In this document: in pieces, positions 14,960 through 24,400 of the stretch | Layout of the letters: each line of letters opens with the position of its first letter | Numbering within the stretch: position 1 is the stretch's first letter | Source: Reyranella massiliensis 521 | GTDB taxonomy: Bacteria > Pseudomonadota > Alphaproteobacteria > Reyranellales > Reyranellaceae | Assembly (NCBI GenBank): GCA_945860205.1 | Contig: CAMARK010000024.1 | Coordinates: forward strand, 1 to 53,538 | Direction: 5' to 3' | Length of the DNA stretch: 53,538 bases | Notes under the pieces: model-generated | What the model was told of the DNA's origin: nothing | Databases searched by the model: none | Seen by the model: the letters and a program-made list of their open reading frames with translations, nothing else | Program-made: the position numbers and the translations under genes

Positions 14960-16654
14960 ATGGGCTTGGGCCGGTTTTGCACGGCGGCAGCGGTTGTGTT
15001 TGCCGTTGTGGGCAGTGCGCTTGCGCAGCAGGCAGCGCCGGCGACGGCCCCCGCGACGCCCCCGGAATACAGCCAGCAGTTCCTGGTGCCGGGCTCGTGG
15101 TTCCATGGCGTGCATGGTCTGGCGTTCAACAAGGACGACCAGCTTTTTGCAGGTTCCGTGATCGGCCAGACGCTCTACCGCGTGCAGGTCGACAGCGGCG
15201 AGGTCGACCGCGTGATCGACGCGCCAACTGGTATGGCCGACGACATAGCCTTCGCCGACGATGGCACCATGGCGTGGACGGCCTTCCTGTTGGGCAAGGT
15301 CTATATCCGCAAGCCCAACGGCAAGACCATAGAAGTCGCCAATGGCATGACCGGGCCCAACTCGATCGCCTTCGGCAAGGACGGAAGGCTGTTCGTGTCA
15401 GAGGTCTTCCTCGGCGACGCGCTCTACGAGATCGACCTCAAGAACGTCGATAAGCCCGACTTCAAGCCCTTCCCGCGCGCCGAGCTGCGCCGGATTGCGG
15501 AGAAGATGGGCGGCCTGAACGGCTTCGAGATTCATCGCGACGACGGCTTCCTCTACGGGCCGCTTTGGTTCAAGGGCGAGGTCGTTAAGGTCAACCTCGA
15601 GACCGGCGCGATTGACGTGATCGCCTCGGGCTTCAAGATTCCGGCCGCTGCCAACATCGATCCGCAGAACCGCGACAATCTCTACGTCGTCGACACCGGC
15701 ACCGGCGGCGTGTGGAGCGTCAGCCTCACGAGCAAGGCCAAGAAGCTGGTGGCCTCCATGAAGCCCGGCCTCGACAACCTTGCCTTCGATTCGCGCGGCC
15801 GCCTGTTCGTGACGTCGATGACCGACAACGGCATCTATCTCGTCGACAAGCACACCGGTGCTGCCAGGACCATCGTCGAGGGCAAGCTCGCCGTGCCGAC
15901 CGACCTCGCCGTCACCACCGAGGGCGGCAAGGAGACGGTGCATGTGGCCGACGTCTTCAGCTACCGCACCGTCGACGGCCAAAGCGGCGCGGTCTCCGAT
16001 GTGCTGCGCTTGCATGGCGATACGCATGCCTACCCGATCGGCATATCGGTCGGACCGAAATATGTGCTGCTGTCGAGCTGGTTCTCCAACACCGTCGAGA
16101 AGGTCGACCGCAAGACCGGCAAGCTCGTGGCGACGCTGACCGGTTTTGCCGCCCCGGTCGATGCGCTGGAGGGTGCCGACGGTTCGATCTATGTCGCGGA
16201 ACTGGCGAGCGGCAACCTCGTGAAGGTGAGCCCCGATGGCAAGGTGCGCAGCGTTGCCGCCAAGGAATTGCGCGGGCCGGTCGCCATGGCCCAGGGCCCG
16301 GACAACCTGATCTACATCACCGAGATCGCCGGCGGTGCGGTGCTCCAGATCGATGTCGCCACGGGTGCCCGCAAGGTGGTGGCCGATGGCCTGGCCGGGC
16401 CGGAGGGCATCGACGTCGGGCCCGACGGTCGCCTGTTCGTCGCCGAAGTGGGCCAAAAGCGCGTGGTCGCCATCGACCCCAGCTCCGGCGCCAAGACGGT
16501 GATCGCCTCCAACCTCGACATCGGCCTCGCGCCGTTTCCTGGCGGTCCGCCGGCGCTGGTGCCGACTGGCGTTGCGGTGGCGAGGTCGGGCAATGTCTAT
16601 GTCAGCTCCGACATCCGCAACGCGCTTTACAAACTGACGCCGCCTTCACCGTAA
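14960..16654 (+). CDS. Secreted SMP-30/NHL-type beta-propeller protein
   Basis: A 564-residue predicted periplasmic protein. A Sec signal occupies about residues 1-22 (MGLGRFCTAAAVVFAVVGSA, then LAQQ). An alanine/proline linker and a string of propeller-like repeats follow, each with a GPNSIAFGKDGRLFVSE or GPEGIDVGPDGRLFVAE-type core. This is the pattern of SMP-30/gluconolactonase, virginiamycin B lyase and NHL proteins. It is longer than single-propeller lactonases and probably holds two propellers. The ATG at 14960 has GGAGGA just upstream. It opens a plus-strand run with an MBL-fold hydrolase and an SDR. A lactone or polymer substrate is possible; none can be assigned. Confidence 0.82.
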   Translation: MGLGRFCTAAAVVFAVVGSALAQQAAPATAPATPPEYSQQFLVPGSWFHGVHGLAFNKDDQLFAGSVIGQTLYRVQVDSGEVDRVIDAPTGMADDIAFADDGTMAWTAFLLGKVYIRKPNGKTIEVANGMTGPNSIAFGKDGRLFVSEVFLGDALYEIDLKNVDKPDFKPFPRAELRRIAEKMGGLNGFEIHRDDGFLYGPLWFKGEVVKVNLETGAIDVIASGFKIPAAANIDPQNRDNLYVVDTGTGGVWSVSLTSKAKKLVASMKPGLDNLAFDSRGRLFVTSMTDNGIYLVDKHTGAARTIVEGKLAVPTDLAVTTEGGKETVHVADVFSYRTVDGQSGAVSDVLRLHGDTHAYPIGISVGPKYVLLSSWFSNTVEKVDRKTGKLVATLTGFAAPVDALEGADGSIYVAELASGNLVKVSPDGKVRSVAAKELRGPVAMAQGPDNLIYITEIAGGAVLQIDVATGARKVVADGLAGPEGIDVGPDGRLFVAEVGQKRVVAIDPSSGAKTVIASNLDIGLAPFPGGPPALVPTGVAVARSGNVYVSSDIRNALYKLTPPSP

Positions 16655-16664
16655 GAGTAACGCG

Positions 16665-17558
16665 ATGCCCGGCATTCCCTTCATCAAGGACTTCAAGTTC
16701 GACTACGGGACCGCGATGGAGGTGACGCCGCTGATTCGTCGCGTCGTCGCCAACAACCCCAGCCCATTCACCTTCAAGGGCACGGGCACCTACATCATCG
16801 GTCACGGCAAAGTGGCGGTGGTCGATCCCGGGCCCGACCAACAGGACCATATCGACGCGGTGCTGCGCGCCGTGCGCGGCGAGACGGTGACGCATATCCT
16901 GGTCACCCATACCCACATCGATCATGTGCCGGCCACACCCGCACTCGCCAAGGCGACCGGCGCCAAGGTTTACAGCTACGGGCCGCATCCCAGGCCGCCT
17001 GAAGGGGTGACGACGGAGCAGGAGGGCGACTTTGCCTTTGCACCCGACGTCAAGCTGAATGACGGCGATGTCATCCAGGGTGACGGCTGGAACGTCGAAG
17101 CGGTCTACACGCCGGGCCACATCTCCAACCATCTCTGCTTTGCGGTGAAGGAAGACAAGGCATTACTCTCGGGCGACCATGTCATGGGTTGGTCGACGGC
17201 GGTGATCTCGCCGCCGGACGGCAATATGGCCGACTACTTCGCCAGCCTGCGCAAGCTGCTGCCGCGCGACGAGACGCTCTACATTCCCACGCACGGGTCC
17301 GAGATCCGCAATCCCAATCCCTTCGTGCAGTCCTATATCGAACATCGTCTCGGCCGCGAGGCGCAGATTGTGGCGCGGCTCAAGGAAGGCCCTCAGACCG
17401 TCCCGCAGATGGTGGCCAAGAACTACGCCGACACGCCGATCCATCTTCACGCCGCCGCTGGCCGCTCGATGCTGGCGCACCTGGTCCAGATGGTGAAGGA
17501 CGGCCGCGTCAAGACCGAGGACGGTCGCGCCACCATCGGCTCCACTTATCGACTTTAG
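16665..17558 (+). CDS. MBL-fold metallo-hydrolase
   Basis: A 297-residue metallo-beta-lactamase-fold hydrolase of the LACTB2-like branch. The signature HTHIDH at residues 82-87 supplies the zinc ligands, with GTGTYIIGHGKVAVVDPGP before it and the downstream ligands in YTPGHISNHLCF and SGDHVMGWSTAVISPPDG. A C-terminal winged-helix-like segment (RLKEGPQTVPQMVAK to the end) is typical of this branch. It starts 10 bases after the propeller gene and ends 11 bases before the SDR. Substrates of this branch include nucleic acid ends and acyl thioesters, so none is assigned here. Confidence 0.88.
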   Translation: MPGIPFIKDFKFDYGTAMEVTPLIRRVVANNPSPFTFKGTGTYIIGHGKVAVVDPGPDQQDHIDAVLRAVRGETVTHILVTHTHIDHVPATPALAKATGAKVYSYGPHPRPPEGVTTEQEGDFAFAPDVKLNDGDVIQGDGWNVEAVYTPGHISNHLCFAVKEDKALLSGDHVMGWSTAVISPPDGNMADYFASLRKLLPRDETLYIPTHGSEIRNPNPFVQSYIEHRLGREAQIVARLKEGPQTVPQMVAKNYADTPIHLHAAAGRSMLAHLVQMVKDGRVKTEDGRATIGSTYRL

Positions 17559-17569
17559 GAAACCACGAC

Positions 17570-18343
17570 ATGGACATGAAACTCGCCGGCCGCACCGTGT
17601 TGATCACCGGTGGCAGCCGCGGCATCGGTTTTGCCTGCGCCATGGGTTTCGCCGCCGAAGGCTGCGCCGTCCACATTGCCTCGCGCTCCAAGGAGTCGCT
17701 CGAGGCGGCGCGGGACAAGATTCGCGCCCGCCATAACGTGCCGGTCGAGATCCATCCGGCCGATTTCTCCAAGGGCGATACGGCCCGCTCGGTGGTCGAG
17801 GCCGTGGCCCACGCCGATATCCTGGTGAACAACGCCGGCGCCATCCCGCGCGGCGATATCTTCGGCATGACCGAGCCCAAGTGGCGTGAGGCATGGGAAC
17901 TAAAGGTGTTCGGCTACGTCAACGCCACCCGCGCCATGCTGGAGAAATTCTATGCCCGCAAGAAGGGCGTGGTGGTGAACGTCATCGGCCTCGCCGGCGA
18001 GAGTTTCAACTACGACTACGTCGCCGGCACCATGGGCAATGCCGGTCTGATGGCCTTCACGCGGGCCGTGGGTTCCAAAAGCGTCGATCACGGTGTGCGC
18101 GTCGTGGCGATCAACCCGCCCGCCACCCGCACGGACCGCATGCTGACCTTGCTGCGTGACCAGGCCGAGCAGAAGTTCGGCGATGCCGAGCGCTGGCCCG
18201 AACTCACCAAGCACATGCCGTTCGGCCGCGCCGCCGAACCCGATGAGGTCGCCGACCTCGCGGTGTTCCTGGCGTCCGACCGCGCCAGCTACATCAGCGG
18301 CGTGGTGATGACCCTGGACGGTGGGCAGGCGGCGCGAAACTGA
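17570..18343 (+). CDS. SDR-family protein lacking the canonical catalytic residues
   Basis: A 257-residue short-chain dehydrogenase/reductase fold protein. The cofactor loop TGGSRGIG (13-20) and NNAG (87-90) are intact, so NAD(P) binding is likely. Aligning to the following FTR helix, the usual Tyr-x-x-x-Lys is replaced by Gly153-Thr-Met-Gly-Asn157, and the usual catalytic serine position reads Ile-Gly around 139-140. Tyr150 is seven residues before Asn157 and does not restore YxxxK spacing. The C-terminal SYISGVVMTLDGG is typical for the family. It follows the MBL-fold gene by 11 bases. Function may be a divergent reductase or a non-catalytic binding role. Confidence 0.85.
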   Translation: MDMKLAGRTVLITGGSRGIGFACAMGFAAEGCAVHIASRSKESLEAARDKIRARHNVPVEIHPADFSKGDTARSVVEAVAHADILVNNAGAIPRGDIFGMTEPKWREAWELKVFGYVNATRAMLEKFYARKKGVVVNVIGLAGESFNYDYVAGTMGNAGLMAFTRAVGSKSVDHGVRVVAINPPATRTDRMLTLLRDQAEQKFGDAERWPELTKHMPFGRAAEPDEVADLAVFLASDRASYISGVVMTLDGGQAARN

Positions 18344-18410
18344 TCGGGTAACATTTCTAGCGGCAACCTCATGGCCCTTCGTGCGTTGACGCAGGAGGGG
18401 CCTGAAACCA

Positions 18411-21400
18411 TTGATTTCGCTTTTCCGCCGCGCTTTCATCCGCGCGCCTGCCATTTCCGTTGGGGATGACGAAGATCCCATTCGCAGCGAGCTTTTCAGC
18501 ATCGAGCGCCTGGAACAGCACGCCGAAAGCTTGGCCGCCCATCAACCGGTTTCCAGTGTCGTCGCGTCGGGCAAGTCGCTGGCTGTCCGGCTGCGCGAGA
18601 ACGAACGGGTCCTGCTCGATGCCTATCGGGGCATCGCGCATACAGCCGACGACGGCCGGCCGATCACGCCCGCCGCCGAGTGGCTTCTCGACAATTACCA
18701 TCTTGTCGAGCAGCAGGTCCGGGAAGTTCGCGCCGATCTGCCACCGGGATACTACCGCCAGCTTCCCAAGCTCATCGACGGTCCGCTGGCGGGTTATCCG
18801 CGCGTGTTCGGGCTGGTCTGGGCGTTCGTCGCTCATACCGATAGCCGCTTCGATCCCGAGGCGTTGACGCGCTTCGTGCGCGCCTACCAGAACGTCCAGC
18901 CATTGACCATCGGCGAGCTGTGGGCGGTAGCGATCTCGCTGCGCATCGTCCTGGTCGAGAATCTCCGGCGCTCGGCCAAGCGCATCATGGGCCGCCGCGC
19001 GGCGCGCGAAGAGGCCGACCTGGTGGCTGACAGGTTGCTGGGCGTGAACGATATCCCTGCCGAACCCAAGGTGCTGGCGCCCTACGAGAACGTGCCATTG
19101 TCCGAGGGCTTCGCCGTACAACTCGTGCAGCGCCTGCGCGACCAGGATCCGGAGACGACTCCGGCCGTCGCTTGGCTGGAGGAGCGGCTTGCGCGTGCGG
19201 GCACGACCGCCGACGAGCTGGTACGCAAGGAACACCAACTCCAGGGCACTACCAACGTCACCGTTCGCAACATCATCACCAGCATGCGATTGGTTTCCGA
19301 TGTCGATTGGGCCAAGCTGTTCGAAGCGGTGAGTCCGGTCGACGACATCTTGCGGGGCGGCAGCGCCTTTGCCGACATGGATTTCGCCACCCGCAACGTC
19401 TATCGCACCGCCATCGAACAGATGGCCCGCGGCTCGCGGCTGAGCGAGCCCGACATTGCCCGGCACGCGCTCGCGGCCGCCTCTTCGGTTGCGACCCCCG
19501 ACAGCGACGCGCGACAGCGTGATCCCGGCTATCACCTGATCGGGGGTGGGCGCGCCGCCTTCGAGCGCTCGCTCAAATTCCGCCCGCCCGGCCTGGCACT
19601 GCGACGGCGGTTCGCCACGACCGGCATCGTGGGGTATGTCGGCAGCGTTGCCTTCGTGGCCGGCGTCATTCTCTTCCTGCCACTGCTGGCGCTGGAGCGA
19701 GCCGGCGTGGTCGGCTGGCAATTGGCCGTCATGACGTTGATCGGCTTGCTGCCGGCCATCGATGCGGCGTTGATGCTGGTCAACCGCGTCATCACCGGCG
19801 GTTTCGGCGCCACCCTGCTGCCCGGCCTGGCGCTCCGCGACGGCGTGCCGCCCGACCTGCGCACTTTGGTGGCCATCCCGACCTTGCTGACCAACCGCGT
19901 CGGCGTCGACGAACTGATCGAACGGCTGGAAGTCCACTATCTGTCCAATCCGGCCGGCGCCGTCCATTTCGCCCTGCTGTCGGACTGGGCCGATGGACTC
20001 ACCGAATCCGCGCCGGGCGACGACGAATTGCTGGCGGCGGCCACCGATGGTGTGGCGCGGCTCAACGCCCGCTATCCCAGCGCCTCCGGCGGTGATCGCT
20101 TCCTCCTGCTTCACCGCCGCCGCCTGTGGAATGCAGCGCAGGAACGCTGGATGGGATGGGAGCGCAAGCGCGGAAAGCTGCATGAGCTGAACGGCCTGTT
20201 GCGCGGCTCGACCGAGACCACCTTCATCGACGCTGGCGGCCAGGCGCTGCCGGGCGACGTCCGCTTCGTCGTCACGCTCGACTCCGACACGCGCCTTCCG
20301 CGCGACGCCGTGCACCGGCTGGTCGGCAAGATGGCGCACCCGCTCAACCGGCCCCGTGTCGATCCGGTCGAGGGCCGTGTCGTCGAGGGCTACGGCGTGC
20401 TGCAGCCGCGCGTGACGGCGTCACTGCCCGTCGGTGCGGAAGGCTCACTGTTCCAGCGCATCTTCTCGGGCAACAGTGGCATCGATCCCTATTCGTCGGC
20501 GGTGTCGGACGTCTATCAGGACCTGTTCGGCGAAGGCTCCTACTCCGGCAAGGGCATCTACGACGTCGACGCCTTCGAGACGGCGCTGGCCGGGCGCGTG
20601 CCGGACAATGCGATGCTGAGCCACGACCTCTTCGAAGGTGTGTTCGCCCGCTCCGGCCTTGTCACCGATATCGAGGTGATCGAGGAGTTTCCCGCCCGCT
20701 ACGACGTCGCCGCCGCCCGCCATCATCGCTGGGCCCGTGGCGACTGGCAGCTGCTGCCGTGGGTGCTGGGCCTGTTCAAAGGGCCACTCGGTGGCGACGT
20801 GCCCGCCATCGGCTTCTGGAAGATGTTCGACAACCTCCGGCGCACGCTGTCGCCGGCCGCTGCCATCGTGGCGCTGCTGGCGGGCTGGACCCTGCCGCTG
20901 CCGGGTGCGTTCGCGTGGACGGCCTTCGTCCTGCTGGTCCTGGCGCTGCCCACCCTCCTGCCGGTGGCCGCGGCGCTGCTGCCGCGCCATGCCGGCATCA
21001 CCACCCGCAGCCATCTCGGCGCGCTGGCCACCGACATCGGCATCGCCGCGGCGCAAACCGGCCTGATCGTGGCCTTTCTCGCCCATCAGGCCTGGTTGAT
21101 GATCGATGCGATCGGCCGCACGCTGTTCCGCCTCTTCGTCAGCCGACGCCGTCTGCTCGAATGGACGACGGCCGCCCAGAGCCAGCAATTGTTGCGCACC
21201 GACTGGTGGGGCTTCATCGGCCAGATGGCGGGCAGCCTGGCCGTCGCCTCGCTGGGCGCGGTCTTCGTCTGGTACGCCGGACGTGCCGCGATCCCCGTCG
21301 CCGCACCGATCCTTCTCGCCTGGTTTTTCTCGCCGGCGATCGCCCGTTGGGTGAGCCTGGCCCAGGCCGACGCCGGCAGCCTTGCGATCTCGGCCATCGA

Positions 21401-24400
21401 TGCGAGGTCGTTGCGCCTGATCGCGCGGCGCACTTGGCGCTTCTTCGAGACGTTCGTCACCGAGGCGGAGCATATGCTGCCGCCCGACAACTTCCAGGAA
21501 GACCCGAAACCCGTCGTCGCGCACCGGACTTCGCCCACCAACATCGGCCTCTATCTCTTGTCGACGGTGGCGGCCCGCGATTTCGGCTGGATCGGCACGA
21601 TCGAAGCGGCGCAGCGCATCGAGGCGACGCTGGCTACCATGGAACGCCTGAAGCGCTACCGTGGCCATCTCTACAACTGGTACGACACGTCCGATCTGCG
21701 GCCGCTGGAGCCCGCCTACGTCTCCACGGTCGACAGCGGCAATCTGGCTGGACACCTGATCGCGCTCGCAAACGCCTGTGCCGGCTGGCGTGGCGATCCG
21801 GCGCCGTCCTCCGCCGCCATCGGTGGCGTCGACGACAGCCTGATGCTCGCGCGCGAGGCACTGAAGGCGCTACCGGACGACAGGCGCACCCATCTGGTGT
21901 CGCAAGCGGAGCTGACGACGGCACTGGAGGCCCTCGCGGCGGCCGTCTCGCTCGAGGATGGAACGGGCGATCCTGTCGCCCTGGCTGCGCGCGCTGGCAC
22001 CGTCGCCGATCTTGCCCGCACCTTGGCCAGCGAACGCGGTGACGATGCCAGCGCCGATATGCTGTTCTGGGTCGACGCCGCGCATCGTTCGCTCGAAAGC
22101 CGCCAGCGTGACCTCGCCCAGACCGCCGAGGCGCGGGCCTCGCTCGAACGCCGGCTGCAGACGATCGCGGCCACGGCGCGCACCATGGCCAATGCAATGG
22201 AGTTCGATTTCCTCCTCAACGAGGACCGCCGGCTGCTGTCGATCGGTTATCTCGCCACCGAGGACCGGCTCGACCCCAGCTGCTACGACCTGCTCGCCTC
22301 GGAGGCCCGGCTCGCCAGCTTCGTGGCCATCGCCAACGGGACTGTGCCGGCGCGCCACTGGTTCCGCCTCGGGCGCGCGGTGACACCGGTCGGGCGCGGC
22401 GCGGCGCTGATCTCGTGGTCGGGCTCGATGTTCGAGTATCTCATGCCGTCGCTCGTCATGCGGGCGCCGTTCGGCAGCCTGATCGAGAAGACCAACGACC
22501 TGATCGTGCGGCGCCAAATCGACTATGCCGTCGGCCTCGGCCTGCCGTGGGGCGTCTCCGAATCCGCCTACAACGCGCGCGACAAGGAACTCACCTATCA
22601 ATACTCCAACTTCGGCGTGCCCGGCCTCGGCTTCAAGCGGGGCCTGAGCGAGAACGCCGTCGTGGCCCCCTATGCCACCGCGCTCGCCGCCATGGTCGAT
22701 CCGGCGGCCGCTACGGCCAACTTCGCGCGTTTGGCCGCCATCGGCGGCCGCGGCCGCTTCGGCTTCTACGAGGCGATCGATTTCACGCCGGTGCGGCTAC
22801 CCGACGGCCAGACGCAGGCCGTCGTGCGCGCCTACATGGCGCACCACCAGGGCATGACGGTCGTGGCTATCGCCAATGCGCTGCTCGACGGCATCATGCG
22901 CACGCGGTTCCACGCCGAACCGATGGTGCAGGCCACCGAACTCCTGCTCCAGGAACGCACGCCGCGCGACGTTGCCGTCGCCCATCCGCGCGCCGAGGAA
23001 GTCGGCACCAGCAGTTCGTTCGAGGATCTTGAGCCCGCGGTCGTGCGCCGCCTGCGCAACCCGCACGCCGCCAGCCCCTCGGCGCATCTGCTGTCGAACG
23101 GCCGCTATTCGGTGATGCTGACGGCGGCGGGATCCGGCTTCAGCCGCTGGGGTGACATCGCCGTCACGCGCTGGCGCGAGGACACGACCCGCGACGACTG
23201 GGGCAGCTACATTTTCCTGCGCGATACCGAAAGCACCGCCGTCTGGTCGGCCACCTATCAGCCGCGCGGCACCCGGCCCGACAGCTACAATGTCATGTTC
23301 GCCGAGGACCGTGCCGAGTTCGTCCGCCGCGACGGCACGCTCACCACGACGCTCGACGTCGTGGTCTCGCCCGAGGACGATGCCGAGGTCCGGCGCGTGT
23401 CGATCGCCAATACGGGTTCCCAGGCACGCGACATCGAACTCACCTCCTATGCCGAGATCGTGCTGGCGCCGCCGGCGGCCGATGCGGCACACCAGGCCTT
23501 CTCCAAGATGTTCGTGCAGACCGAGTATCTGCCGGCGGTCGGCGCTCTCGTGGCGACGCGCCGCCGCCGCAGCCCGGGCGAGGCCGAACTGTGGATCGCC
23601 CATCTGGCGGTCGTCGAGGGCGAGACCATGGGTGAGGTCGAGGTCGAGACCGACCGCGCCCGCTTCCTGGGCCGCGGCAACGACGTCGGCGCGCCGGTCG
23701 CCGTGATCGACGGCCGGCGCCTGTCCAATACCGTCGGGCCGGTGCTCGATCCGGTGTTTGCGCTCCGCCGCCGCCTGTGGATTCCGGCCGGCAGCACGGC
23801 CAGGATCGCTTTCTGGACCATGGCGGCTGCGTCGCGCGAGGCCCTGCTCGATGCCATCGACAGGCACCAGGACACCAACGCTTTCGAGCGCGCCGCCACG
23901 CTCGCCTGGACGCAGGCGCAGGTGCAGCTCCGCCATCTCGACATCGCGCCCTCGCAGGCCAGCCTCTATCAGCGCCTGGCGGGACACGTGCTCTATGCCA
24001 ATCCGGCGCTGCGCTCGTCGTCGGATACGATCCGCCGCGGTCTCTCACCGCCGCCGGCACTGTGGGCCCAGGGCATCTCGGGCGACATGCCGATCGTGCT
24101 GATACGGATCGACGAGGTCGAGGATTCGGGGATTGTGCGCGAACTCCTGCGCGCCCGCGAGTACTGGCGGCTAAAAGGCCTGGTGGTTGATCTCGTCATC
24201 CTGAACGAGCGCGGCGCCTCCTATGTCCAGGATCTGCAGGTGATGCTGGAGACGCTGGTACGCACCCACCGCACGCGGACCCATTTCGGCGCCGAGAGCG
24301 AGAAGGGCGGCATCTTCGTCCTGCGCAGCGACTTGATCTCGGCCGAAACCCGTGGGCTGTTGCTCGCTGCGGCGCGCGTCGTCCTGCCGGGACGGCGCGG

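Noticed and set aside
18369..20339. A 656-codon minus-strand frame opposite the glucan synthase
   Set aside because: Low-complexity His/Gln/Arg-rich translation typical of an antisense shadow; the plus-strand protein is unambiguous.
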